A stretch of 64,000 nt of DNA from Ulva prolifera (lineage: Eukaryota; Chlorophyta; Ulvophyceae; Ulvales; Ulvaceae), in assembly GCA_023078555.1 (NCBI GenBank), contig CM041196.1:2480001-2544000 (forward strand), in the 5' to 3' direction. The notes under the pieces are model-generated. The model was not told the origin of the DNA. It searched no databases and saw nothing but the letters and a program-made list of their open reading frames with translations. Positions 12,597-24,331 of the stretch are shown piece by piece. Made by a program: the position numbers and the translations under genes. Numbering within the stretch: the stretch's first letter is position 1; each line of letters starts with the position of its first letter.

Positions 12597-15326
12597 CTAG
12601 AAGAGCTCGTCTTCATCTTTGCTGGCTAGTGCAGATACGGCAGCAGGGCCGATTCCGGGGACGTCATACGACGCCTTCTTGCTCGCAGCATTCCTCGCCT
12701 CCTCCTCCTTGCGCTGCTTCTGGTCGCGCTCCTTCTTGTCTTGCACCTTCTTCAGCCGGAAGAACTCCTCACGCTCCAGCTCGTCCAGTTCGCCCTGCAC
12801 CGCACGGCCACCACGGTCATGCATGGGAGCGGCCGGAACACTCGACAGCAGCGGGGCCGGCCACGCCACCGCCGCCGCTGATACGGGCTCTGACGTGTAC
12901 ATATGGCAAGCATTGAAACAAGAATTGGGCGGTATCTGAGCTCCCCCCATAATGTGACTGGGCACGACGCCGCAGTGCCGTACACGCTCTGGTGGAGACA
13001 GCCGGCATCAGCGCTGCTGCAGCTCTCACAACGTCGCCGTGGCGATCGTTGCACACGGCGATCGTCAATGCAGAGTGAGTTGAGATGTTAACACTGGTCG
13101 ACGTCCACACGGCTCTGAGATAGACACCAGCGGAGGTGTCAACAACGGCCGAAGTCCACGGCTGCAGGTGGGCTAGGCAGGGCTGCAACATGCAAGCCGC
13201 AGCCTCCCGTGGCAGAACGCAGCGGCGCGTAGCCGCAGCACGCCTGGCACGCGGGGGGGGGGGGGGGGGGGGGGGGGGGTTGGTACCTTGATGTAGGCGA
13301 TCGTGTTTGCGACGCGCGGCTTGACGACATTCTCGAGCGCATTCACGCGGCGGTTCGTCGTCTTGATTGCGACGTCGAGCGTGAGAAAGGCGCTCTGGAG
13401 GCTCGCGAGGTTGACGAGGAGCTCGAGCGTCTTGGTGTAGGCGTCGCGGCAGCGCGTGACCTGCTGGCCGCCGGCCGCGAGGCCCGTGAGGTCCATCTTG
13501 CTCTCGCCCGCCTCGCGCAGGTACTCGTACTTTGGGATCTTGACGCCGGCGACGTTGTCGACGCGGTGCTTCACGTGCACCTGCGGCCGCGGAGCGCGCT
13601 CGTGTCAGGGACCGGCACAAAGGTGCGCAGACACAGGAGGGATCTAACGAGTTACAAGGACTTGGGACATTGCATGGCGGAGCGCCAAATGTAAGTACTG
13701 GGCATAGCAACTAGATGCTATGATCTACACAATCCATTCATTCAGCAGTCATGGGTGGGGGGCGGGGGGGCCACATGTCTGACAACAGGGCATAACTGCA
13801 CCGCTTGTTGCTCAGGGGGACACTGCGTCGGCAGCTTTTTTTTTTTTGTGGAGAGCAGTGTTTGAGAGTCGAGGTGCATCCAGCTCGATCCCGTGCATGT
13901 GGTACATGGACAGGGAGGAGTTGAGAATGCGGCGGGAGCCAGTCTCAAGGGCTGGGGTGCGGGCGGGTGGGAGTCGTGAGTGGTGTGGGTACGGTGGTCC
14001 GCGCGTGCACGCCGAGTGCGTGCGGCAGGCTTGACTGCGGATGCTCAGCGTGTCGTGGGGGTGCTTGATGGTATCGTGCACTGCACCTTTGCTGAGACAT
14101 GCCCAGCGGTGGGTCGGGAGGTGCGTGTGTCAGTGCAGCTTCTGGATTGCACGCAGGGCAGCGCGGTGCCGCTGCGGCGAGATCGATTGATCGTGGTGTT
14201 GATGGAGTATTGCAGCCGTGCTGCCGCTGTAGAGTCGTGGGGGATGGGTGAACGAGGGGTGGGGGCGATGCTGGCTTGCACAGGAACACAGGGAAACTGC
14301 ATCAGCCACTGCACAGGCTGGGCCCTCAAGGCTATCAGCTGTATCGGTTGAACTCATGGATTCGAGCGTCTCAGAGAGGCGGACGTAGTGAAGGCAGCCT
14401 GGAGTGTGCACAGTCTGCTGTGACAGCAGCTGGAACTGCAGCAATTAAACAGCTAGCATAAGTGCAAAGCAGCCGTGAATAAAGGGAGAACATGACGGAT
14501 ACAGGTAGTGTGGAAACGTGGCTCGGTTGAAGAAGCTGCAAGAGGACTGGCCATGCATCTCCTTGATGGGTTCTCGAGCAGCTCTTGCTGAGATGGGTCG
14601 TATGATGTCGTATGATTAGGGGGGTCAGCAGGATTTCGTCAGAGTGGTCACATTTCGTCGGAGCGCATGTGGACCATCGTAGAGGTTGGCAACAGCGGAG
14701 TGCACACCTGAGCGTTCTCGACATTGTCGAAGATTGTGTGCTTGATGCTGTCCCCCGCAGCATATTTGGCCTCTGTCATAGAAAAGAACGAGCTCTTCAT
14801 GGTGTCTCCCATATCCTCCTTACACTCGAGAATTTGTTTGAGAATCTGCAGCAGTTGAGAATGGACAAGACGTCTGATTGCTGCGTTGAGAGGGGACGTG
14901 GCGTGCAAGCAGAGGTGCACCAGGAAGATGTGCGCCGGGAATCGTGCGCAGACGGTGTGAGCACAGCCCAGCAGGAAGCTGCAACGGTAAATCATTCAAT
15001 GTGCAGTTCGCACTTGAGGAAGTCAGCACGTCGTACAGGTCACGAAACATGTGCTGTCTGGAGCGTCTCACGGCCAGAATGCCGCTGCAGACAGACGTCC
15101 CGCAAGCATACGCCCAAGAGATGCAGGAGAGTAAAAGCACGCATGGGAAGTTGCAGCAGACTAAGGAGTACGTTGAGATGCGCACCTGTCTAAAGCGCAT
15201 GTTCAGCGCATCTGCTTTTTTCTTCAGTAGCGCATGGCCTTTCGTGGCACCTAACAGCCGGGCCTTCATCACCGCCAAAACGGTGACGGTGGGCGCCACA
15301 GTGTACCTTGCGCCTGCTCCGGACAT
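12597..15326 (-). CDS. VMA8: V-type H+-ATPase subunit D
   Basis: Complete gene of four exons (15326-15186, 14845-14708, 13580-13287, 12794-12597), about 256 aa, the normal length for subunit D. Subunit D is the central rotor shaft of the V1 sector and couples ATP hydrolysis to proton pumping at vacuole and endomembranes. The N-terminus matches the family closely (PTVTVLAVMKARLLGATKGH, then ALLKKKADAL), followed by LECKEDMGDTMKSS, AKYAAGDSIKH, NVAGVKIPKYE and TNRRVNALENVV. It ends in a charged coiled coil (LEREEFFRLKKVQDKKER) and an acidic tail. Helical coiled coils at both ends are typical of the shaft. The start is the first ATG of the conserved N-terminus. The third intron begins GTACCAA and then runs into a 27-bp C tract on the sense strand. 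Confidence 0.97.
13253..13279. repeat. Poly(G) tract, 27 bp, in V-ATPase D intron 3
   Basis: 27 consecutive G on the + strand, that is C on the transcribed RNA, starting 7 bases after the 5' splice site at 13286. Confidence 0.95.
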
Positions 15327-15811
15327 GGTGGGGGTGTTCTGCTGACGCTGCTGTGCTTACCGGCTCCTGATCGCCGGTACAATGGGCTTGACCGCGCCAG
15401 CCAAACTTTGACAGATATCAGTTGCAGTATGCCTCAAAACAGCCTAAGAATGGCAAGGTATCGATTACAGTGCCGCAAAAGCGAGTTTCAATGCCAGAGG
15501 CGTTTTCGTCGAGATGGGCACCAGATCAATGCACACTGGACGCCACACAGCAATATGGCAGGCCTTCATCAACGCCTGTCAGGCGATCTGCACCTGGGGC
15601 TATAGTCATCCAGCGACACACGAGCCATCCCGTGTCTACAGGCGAGCGTGACCGCGGCTAGCAGGGGTCCCGGCTTATTCATATGCGAGGATCGTCGTGA
15701 ACAGCAGGCGTTATGACAAATGAGATGCACCCATGTGCAAATTTGTTGCTTTAGGCAAATCGCGGGGTGCTGTCGTCTAGGGAAGCATGGTTTAGTTCAA
15801 AGGCTTTGAGC
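15327..15811. promoter_or_regulatory. Probable bidirectional promoter, V-ATPase D / kinase
   Basis: A 485-bp gap between two divergent start codons (15326 minus, 15812 plus). No clear TATA box or initiator was recognised. The kinase 5' end is uncertain, so part of this may be an untranslated exon. Confidence 0.4.
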
Positions 15812-18800
15812 ATGTTTGTACCTAGGCAGTACTTGGAATGTCTCGACAGCAATGCCCACATGGCAGATGTGTTGCTGGACACGGAGGACATGCAAGGAGC
15901 TCTCCGAGCGGGCGGTGATGTCTGGGAGCTTTGCAGCGTTGACGAATGGGTGCGGATGACCGTCAGCGATACTCGGATGTACACGACGTTCCTGTTCGTC
16001 GAGCGTTGCCTCGTTCCCACGTTGTAGCCGTCCAATAGCATAGCAAATCATCTCCAACAGTCCTGCACCTGTATCGTATCCATTGGCCTGCTTCCACTGA
16101 GTTTTACCTGTGCAATGGCCCTCGCCTTGACGATCTCACAGTATGTTCGGAGCGGTGACAAGCACTTTGCATATCCGCAGCTGGACGTCACCATGGAAAT
16201 ATTCCGCATTTTCAATCGGAACAAGGCGCAAGAGCAGCAGCGAATGCCAGCTCGACGTCGACATTCGATCTCATGCTGTACCCACAATCGCGGTGCCAGG
16301 CGACACACAGCAGCTGCGTCGACAACTCGGAACTATTTGCAGGCAACATCAGTTCTCGGAGGCCAGCCCATCTCGTTCGATGAGCTCCAGGACAGTCTGG
16401 ACCCGCGGCATTTCCATGTCACCATCCGTGCTCTCTCATCTGGCCTGCACGAGGCCAGAGCCATCCAGCACGCCAGCGCCATCACCAAACATGTCCTACC
16501 GCTTCTTGCTGTGGCTCGGGTCCGCCTGAGACCAGATGCAGCTCACATAACCGTCGATGACCCGTGGGAGCTGGAGCCCTTCTCTGCCCGTGGAGCAAGA
16601 CCACCTCCTGCAGGCAGGCACTATGTCAATGGCGCCCTCCCTCCCTCCATCCTCGACACGGACCCAGCTGCCCGGGCCTTCACCCCAGACGCCCAGCGGC
16701 ACCACTGGAATGCCTCTCCGCCAGACTCTGGAGCCTCGCAACAGGCCGCAGCAGCCCAGGCGGCTGCAGCAGCGAAGGCCGCGACTCCATCCAGCCTCGC
16801 GGCCCGCGACCTCGACTCCCTAGCCCTCTCCGGCCAGATCTCCTTTGTCCGCTCCACACGAGAGCCCTTCCTCGTCACCGGCGCCGCCGCTGGCCACGCC
16901 GGGCCGGTCGTGCCGCGGCGCCGCAGCTCCCCGCGGAGGGGCGCGACGCGGCTGCTGCGCGCGCTGTGGATGCTCTGCGCCGGGGTGGACCGTCGCTGCG
17001 AGACGGCAGACCGGGAGCAGCGCAACAAGGACGACCTAGGGGCGACGCACCTACTGCTGGTGCAGCGGCGGGGCACGCCGATGTACGGCTCGGAGCTGGA
17101 GGACCCCGACCTCGTGATGCAGGTGCGCGCGGCACCCACCGCCCCCGCGCTCTCGCGCGGCCGACACCTGCGGCAGCTGTTATGACAGTGCGTGACCGTG
17201 CGGCCATGTGTCCCTCGCAGCCAGTGGCCATGCATATATGCTTACGACAAGCATGTCTGGTAGACAGGGTGCGCTTGTGAGTCCTTTGACTGCCAGGGGG
17301 GTTGGGCTAGTGAAAGTTCTGCTGCGTCAGCACCAACACGCAACGCCATTGGTATGCTGTTGAAGGGATAGCAGACGAAGGCTGATCTCATTGCTCTGTC
17401 TTGGCAGGTCTCGTTAGTGGTGCCCACATCATGCCTGCGGCACACTGGTGGCTAAGCGTGCGGGTGTGGCAACGCATGCACTTACGACGATGGCCGCATG
17501 CACACTGCACCCAGACCACTCACACATGCATGCAGGTGTTCACAGCCCTGCAGAACCTTCATACGGCGCTTGTGCACGGGGACGTCAACGCAGGCAACAT
17601 CGTCTGGGATCCCTCAGGCCACTTTTTTCAGTTCGTCGACCTCGAGTTTGCAACATGGACCGCCGGGCGCAACGCTCCAGCGCCGCCGCACCTCCCCCAG
17701 TCTCCTCCCGCAGCATCCGCTGCGGCCCCTGCCGATTTCCAGTCACCTCCCAATGGCCGGAAGTGGACAGGGCACAGCACGGCCTCGAACCCTAGCACAG
17801 CGCACAGCACAGGGCGCTCCTTTGCGAGCCCAGCGACGCCCGCAAAGCCGTCTCGGCGCAGCCCGGGCGGCGGCTGGGGGTCGCCGAGCCCGCGCCCGAC
17901 CCCCGGGGCCGGGATGCGGGGCGGAGGCGGGGCGGAGGTGGGCCCGGCGGGCGCGGGCATGCGGCAGCCCGGGGCCGGGGGCGAGGGCGTGCGGTCCGGT
18001 GGCGCGGGCATGGCGCGTATCGTGAGCCCCGGCCTGGTATCGTGGCCACTCACAGCCACAGCGCATGGGTCCACGGCCGCAGGGCGGCTCGCCCCACACG
18101 GCACCCTCGAGCTGGCCTCTTTCAACCAGCTGAAAGGGTGCGTGCTGCGCTGTGAGATGGCCGTGTGCTGTGACAGCTCAGCGCGGCCGCACTGCATGAT
18201 GGATTGCGAGGGCCCGCGCTGGCGGCTTGTGTGCCCCGCCTGAGCAGCGTGTGTACATGCCCAGCTTGGCCGAGGTTGATGCTGCTGCGTGTGTTGCACC
18301 AGGACACTCAGCCGCTGCATCGTTGCCGCATCGCAGCCGAGTTCTGCATGCGTGCCAATGGGTCCACGATCGATTCTTTGGTACCATGATGCGCTTGCTT
18401 TGCGGCTCCTGTACGCCGGCGATCGATCTGTCAAGGCATCTGCTCTCATGCACTCAGCTGGTCCCATCCTGCAGCCCGACTCATTGCGGCGTCGCGTCAC
18501 TGCGCTGCAGCTGTGACGAGCAGAGCGATGCAGGGGCGCCCGCGTTCTCGAGCATGCACCTGCTGGGCTCGATGCTGGCATAGCAATCTCCTCGCCCCGG
18601 CAGTGTCATGTCCTCCGAATCGCGCGTGATACACAGTTCCGTCAAGTAATTTGCCGAGCTCTGAGATGTGGCAAGCAACTCAGGCTCACAAGTAGTTCCG
18701 CAGGGCATGATTTCGGCAGTGGCGCACCCGGGTGCAGGTGCTGGCCGACGGCGGCGGACGATATGGTCGCGCTCTTCTGGAGCCTGCTGCGGGCGCACTG

Positions 18801-20459
18801 CCCGCGCAGCCTGTGGTGGGGCGGCCTGCAGCTCGAGCCGCTACTGCGCGACGCCAAGTCCGGCGCGGCGCGGCAGCTGCAGGTCAACGAGGAGGCCAGC
18901 CTGCTCGCCTTCGCACAGGTCGGGCTCCCCTCGCTGCGCTGCGTGCTGTGCACAGCTGCATCCAACACCCCCCCCCCCCCCCCCCCCCCTGGGTATCGCC
19001 GGTCTTCTCTGCCCGGCTCCGTGCAATGTGTGCACCCTTGTTTGTCTACATCACACATTGGGACTCATCAGGGGCTAGGGGTTTGTGGCTGAGGTGTGAC
19101 GCCCCAACGTTCCTACAACAGCAACAGGTTTCTCCAGGCAGTGGAGCAGCATCAGCGCGGCTTCGGGGCAGCTTGCCCCTGCAGCCCGATGCTTTGCAGC
19201 AGGCAGGTGCTGACGTGGATGGCCGCCCCCAGCCCCAGCACCGCCTCTATCAGGTGGTCCTCTGCCGTGGCTGGTACAGAACCAGGACAGCTGCGGCACT
19301 CCCCGCCGGCGCTGTCGTCGCCCTTGCATCTCACAGTGGGCTGCGGTGCAGATGGTGTATCTCACCACCGCCTCCTCCTCGGTGCGCCTCATCCGGCGGC
19401 ACGGCAGCTTCCGTGCGGCCTCCAAGTCGCCGTTTGTGCCGGCGGCCGCCGACGCGATGGCGCGGTGGAAGCACTACGTCTTCCGGGCGTTCGCGGGCCG
19501 CCACGTGCTGCGGCTCGTGGCCACCGCGGGCACCCGCGACGAGGGCGCCGCTATTGCGGCGTTCCTGAGTGGCCTCAGGGGGCTCCTGCCGCGGGTGTGC
19601 CGCCGGGGGGGCCTCGGTGGCGCGCCCCTGCCCCTCAGCGATGAGGACACGGAAACGATCGCGCGGATAGAGAAGGCGCTCCGGTGCGTGCCGTGTGCTG
19701 TGCTGTGCCTTGCTCTGTGGGTAATACCTGCAAATGTGCTTCACTTCCTTGGGCGTCAACAAACACAGGATGTGTATGTGGGTGAGCCACATGGTGAGCT
19801 ATTGTAATTACATGTGATGTGGCAGGATGTGTGTGCTGTCAAGAGGATGCGCAGATGATGCGTGAACTGTATGCACATGTTACAGCATCGTACATGCAGC
19901 ATTCGTCTCACTCTGACTCGTCTCTCAAACATGCAGGAAAGGGAGAGAGCCGATGACGTACGCCGACTTCCTAGACTCCATGGCGCGCTCGCGCGGTGCA
20001 CAGCACAGCACGGCCCTGCAGAGCGGCCCACTGTCCGGGCTGATGATGTCGACGGCCCTCGACGCGCCGCCTCCGCCGCCGCTGCCGCGCATCTCCTTCC
20101 GCAGCGCCGACGTGCTGCAGACAAGCGCAGGGGGCGTCGTGTGGACGGCGGCAGAAGCACGCGCCGCGCGCCGCGCCCGCGAGCCGCTCACGCTGCCGCC
20201 CTGGCGCACCGCGCTGCCGCACGGCCGCGCGGCGGCGGCGGCCACGCCGCCGCCAGGCGCCGTGTACGGCGCCAACGGCGCTGCAGCGGACGAGGCGGCA
20301 GCGCAGGAGCAGCTGCTGGTCAGCGCGGCGCTGCGCATGCGTGTTGCAGGGGTCGCGTCATCGATGCTCCGTACCGGAGACTCAGTCGGGAACACATGGG
20401 ATGAAGAGCTGGCGCAGCTCCAAGGTGCGGGGCCCTCCCGGCTGCCATCCGCATGCTGA
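15812..20459 (+). CDS. Divergent CK1/VRK-like protein kinase
   Basis: Modelled exons are 15812-15949, 16142-17122, 17536-18137, 18738-18918, 19138-19206, 19352-19683 and 19937-20459, about 941 aa. The catalytic loop LVHGDVNAGNIVW resembles VRK VHGDIKASN. It is followed by FQFVDLEFA, where DFG has become DLE. After about 110 residues of Pro/Gly/Ser-rich sequence comes HGTLELASFNQLKG and then PTAADDMVALFWSLL. That is the CK1/VRK pattern GTxxYAS-N plus RRDDLESL-Y-L. So the activation segment carries a long low-complexity insert. The N-terminal lobe, with its Gly-rich loop and Lys, is not recognisable. Exon 5 is uncertain: acceptors at 19127 and 19137 both keep frame. The last exon has a GTGCGG at about 20426, so the true 3' end may differ. 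The function is unknown. Confidence 0.62.
18968..18989 (+). repeat. Poly(C) tract, 22 bp, in kinase intron 4
   Basis: 22 consecutive C in the intron 18919-19137, about 50 bp after the 5' splice site. Confidence 0.95.
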
Positions 20460-22468
20460 GAGTCGCTGTTTGTTGCCGCTATGCAAGTAGGTCTTCCCCT
20501 GCCTCGGTGTGCTGTGCTGCGTGCTGCGGATTTGTCTGTCGTTTGTCGCACGTCCCGCATTGCCCTGCTGGAGCTGGCACAGCTGCGGCCCGGCTGCGCG
20601 ACCCATGGCGCGTGTATGCTGTTCGCACCCTCCAACAGCCGGCACCAGAGGGCGTAGGCTGGCATCGACCTCCGCCGCCGGACCCTGCAACAAAAACTCA
20701 AGTCGTGCTGCGAGGGGCTGCAGCAGGCTCGGCATTTCCGCCCGGGTGCATTCTACCCCTAGTCCCTCGGCCCTATGAGAACTTGTGCAGTGGCGCCCTG
20801 CAGCCGTCGCAACAGCGGTCATTGAAGCACTGCATTTGTTTGTCCGCGTGCTGAGCGTGCTGCCACGCTGCAGAGAGGCGAGCGCACGCGCTTCTGGCGC
20901 GGCGGCATGCCGCCTCCGCACTGGCTGTGATGCTCGTTATGCACCCCGCGAGCCTGCTGGGCGGCGCGGCCGCGCTGTGCGTGTGCGTGCACATGGCTCA
21001 GCGGCATACGAGAGGGCCCGCCGCGTGAGGGCGCCTCCGACGCGGCAGGCGAGGTGCGCACACCCTGCCCGGCCGCGATGACCCCCCTTCAGCACAGTGG
21101 ATGCGTCAGCAGCCGGCTCCGTTTCGCCGGTTCGAGGTCTTGGCAGGTGCCTGCGGTGTCCGCGGGGCATATGCTGCGCGCTGTGGCACGCAGCACGCCG
21201 TGTGGTGCCGCGTGGCTGGCTGCGGGCCAGCCCTAGGGTTATGCCGGCTGATGGGCAGGGTGGGGAGGTGGCACTGTGTGCCGCAGACAACACATGAGGA
21301 GCGCGCCGGGGTGCGTCACCTCCGATGCCGCGGCTGCGCGGAGCCGTGGCCTAGTGAGAGGTGCACTGCTGGCACGCCGGAGTTGCGCATGTTTGCTTAT
21401 GCGATTACAAAAGAGGGGGGGGTCGGTGTTTGATGAATGTTTGGGGAGGGGGGAGTTGGCTGGGGAGGGGACGGGTGTGTATGGGGTGCAGTGCCTACGC
21501 CTGGTGCGGCCTTGAGGGATTCCGCCCAGCCACAGGTACCCGGGGAGGTATCAGATGTGTGTAGTCATCGGCAATTGCTTGGCCACTGGCAGACCAGCAT
21601 GCCAGATCTGGAAACGGTTTTGGGCTGCACTGTTTCCGGTCCTTGTGCAGAAGGACTCGGCTCAGCTCTGGGTGGGAATGCGGTGGGGCACTAGGGAGAA
21701 CGCAAGGCGTGTAGGGGAAGGGATGTTTTGATTGTGTGCAAGGCCCGGGCGGCTCCGGGCGAACTCCGGAGCAGGGTCGCCCGGGGCTGAAAGAGGGGCC
21801 GGGGGCTCGTGATGTGAGATATCAGATGTGACAGAGTTATGGGAGATATGATTGACGCAATGTGCTGTCTTTACTGTGCATCCGATGTGGGAGGGGCTCA
21901 TGCTAGCTGGCTGCGCACGGGCGTGTCAGCCATGGTCTAATAATGCGGCGGCGAGAGGCTGCTGCCACAGTGCTGTGGTGTTTGATCTCGCGAGGGGCGC
22001 ATGCATGCTGGCCACAGAGGCTGATAAGTCGGCAGCGTGCGCATGAGTCAGCGCTGTGAAACGCCAAATACTCCGGGGCACGCACCTCGTGGCCCGGCGC
22101 CGTTTAAACAATTGCATATGCGGCTGTCTGAGGCAGCTCTGGCCGTGCTAGGGCTGTAGGGCTGCTGCAGGGTTGCAGCAGGAGTTTACGGCAGCGTTCT
22201 CGGGTGCTCAATTTTGTAACGCGCCCGGGATGTGGCTGGGCGGGTGTGGCGCGCATTCGCTGCCGCAGCGTTAACGTTGGATTTCAGCGGCAAAAGTGTA
22301 TGAGTAGCCCGTGCCTGCAGCAGCAGCAGCTGGCGCCCGCTTGCAGGGCCGCCGAGCTCGCCTAGGCGTACTCGCGATCGACGGTGTTACGATTGAACAG
22401 TCCAACCAGGGATAGCGAGCTGCTTCAAGCCTAGCGCGACCAAGCAGGGCTCTGTATATAATACATGA
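20460..22468. other. Intergenic, with G-rich segment
   Basis: Between the kinase 3' end (+) and the unidentified minus-strand gene. Possible extra kinase exons at about 20630-20790 cannot be excluded, but nothing conserved is visible. The + strand at about 21411-21475 has repeated runs of 4-7 G and fits a G-quadruplex pattern. Confidence 0.4.
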
Positions 22469-24159
22469 TTAATTCCCACTGCAGCCAGGAATCTCGAGAT
22501 ACGTATATATACCTGGAGGCCTCGATCGAACCCCTCGAGGGGCCGCATGTGCACCTGCGGGCTTGCCTGAGGCACCTGTGAGGGGACGCTGACACTTGTA
22601 GCGGCTTGCGTGACGGTGAGCTGGCGTGCTCGGTGCTCGGTGGGTGTCTGTGCGCGGCGACAGCATGTGGCGGCCGAAGCGGATAGGCATGCCGTGTGGC
22701 GCGACGAACATCGAGCAGGAGAACACGCCGAGCCGCGCGCAGATATTTCGGGCGCCCGAGGCGACGTGGCCGTCCGTCCGATGCATCGTGATGTCGCACT
22801 GGAATGTATCTCGAAGATACTGTCGCAGCCCGGTGGCGCTGCGTTCGATCCCCCGAGCCCCCGACGAATACCTCGCTCGCGCGAGGCCTGACCTGACTCC
22901 GCGGCTCGGTGGTGATGTAAGCAGATGTCACAAGCCCTGTGGCCGCCTGTTCACAGCTCTACGTAGTGTACAGCCCGCAAGGGATAAGTATCGAAGTCAT
23001 TTCGTTGCTGCAACAAACAGCACCCAAGCGTCGCCAGCGGGTCTGTGGCGAACTGGCTCGAGCACAATTGTATTTCCATGGTTGAGGTTTGGATCCTGCT
23101 CGAGCAGCCCGCCACGCTGCACATGTGTCATGTTCCATGACGACGTGCGAAGCCTTCGTCCCATTCGCTCACCAGCAGGCATCATATCAGCCACGGCGTT
23201 GCTGGGAAGTTTCCGCTGGCGACCTGATGTGCGTGCGCACACGGAGTACGCTGGCCAGAAGTGCAGCCCAGCGCAGAAGTCTTCGAAATGACGAGATCGC
23301 TTCGTGCGTCGGCGTAATTCGCACAAGACAGCGCACGCACGAGCTCCATCCATGGCCCCAGCGCCGAACATGACTATTCATTTGTCAAGCCCTTGACGTC
23401 CATGCGCCATTGCTGACGACGGCTGTTTGGTAGAGCCTGTGCTGAGGGCCCATGAGAGCATGCACCTGACGTGTCGACGCGCGCTGGCGGTCGGTTGTCG
23501 CTGCCGCAACATGCTGCGAGCAAGATTTCGTTCCCCCGGGGGTTGCGCCTGCGCTCCGCACTGAACCTCTGCAGCCACGCCAGCGAATGTCTCACAACCT
23601 CGAGGCTGTGAGCTCGCGGACGCAGGCATCAAAACTGCTGGGGCCCTCTCTACGTGACTGCCTGTCTGCTTGACAGTAGGAATCACGCCTTACAACGTGG
23701 CCATCAACAAGTACTCATACTCTTCGGTGTCAGACCCGTCATTCAGTCCGTTCAAGCCGTGTGTGCAGACATCAAGGGAGATAATCGGCAGGAGGCTCTT
23801 GTAGGTCAATACAATGTGTGCCTCAGGTGTGGCCGCTGTCGCGTGGTCTGCATCTTACTCTTTGCTGGTGCCGGTCAGCAGCGGTTCAAATCCGTTGCTC
23901 CGTCGAGGACCGAATTGATCAGGCGCTCGCGCTGGGGGGCACGCGCAAGCGGCGCAGGCAGAAATTATTAGCGCTCTGATACCTAATGGAGCGTGTTGGA
24001 AGCTGTAGGCCGGCGAGCGAGGCTGTGCTGTTTTTGCCGTTGCTCTCCGTGCCCGTTGCTGACCTGCATGTATATCTCACCGTCGCCGAACCGGGTGAGG
24101 GTGAAGCAAACAGAACGTATTTGATTTTCCATATTCTTGCCGTAAAAGCGTAGTTCCAT
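22469..24159 (-). CDS. Unidentified multi-exon gene
   Basis: Five exons join in phase: 24159-24064, 23797-23694, 23605-23466, 23223-23024 and 22819 onward to a stop at 22469-22471. Only the first four ends are modelled with some care; the last exon may be spliced further. The start ATG has an in-frame TAG three codons upstream. The readable protein contains GEIYMQ-SLLPIISLDVC, DGSDTEEYEYLLMATF, LEVVRHSLAWLQRFSAERRR and GNEILLAACC. Later come NLNHGNTIVLEPVRHRP and ICARLGVFSCSMFVAPHGMP. It looks like a soluble, partly helical protein. The C-terminal tail is Pro/Ser/Arg-rich. I do not recognise a family. It is head-to-head with the SDR gene, with 172 bp between start codons. The consistent phases argue for a real gene, but it rests on hand splicing only. 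Confidence 0.45.
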
Positions 24160-24331
24160 TGATGTCTATGGGCTCAGCGGCCGTGCCCACACTGACCCAA
24201 GCCCCGATGACTTGCAGGGCTTCGCCTCTGCTGCCCAGCAGTCCCAAGCACCGCGCAATTCGGCTGACATTGACTGTCAGCCGCGTATTTAGTTGTTGTG
24301 TCATCGATTCCGCCTGAAGTGGCATCGAGCT
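24160..24331. promoter_or_regulatory. Short divergent promoter region
   Basis: 172 bp separate the ATG of the unidentified minus-strand gene from the ATG of the SDR gene, so both promoters must share this DNA or overlap the neighbour's 5' exon. No TATA box was seen. Confidence 0.4.

Noticed and set aside
15812-20459. Aminoglycoside/choline kinase or fungal FunK1 assignment for the kinase
   Set aside because: HGDxNxGN alone fits these too, but the downstream GTLELASFNQLKG and PTAADDMVALF blocks match CK1/VRK spacing better.
23800-23905. tRNA-like B box GGTTCAAATCC at about 23882-23892
   Set aside because: A T-arm can be drawn, but no matching 5' acceptor strand, A box or anticodon arm lies upstream, and the stretch is near exons of the unidentified gene.
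22469-24159. Resemblance of the first exon (MELRFYGKN...RSV...RFG) to the N-terminus of Rad9 checkpoint proteins
   Set aside because: Only the first 30 residues fit, with two gaps. The next exon does not continue the Rad9 sliding-clamp pattern, so no name was given.
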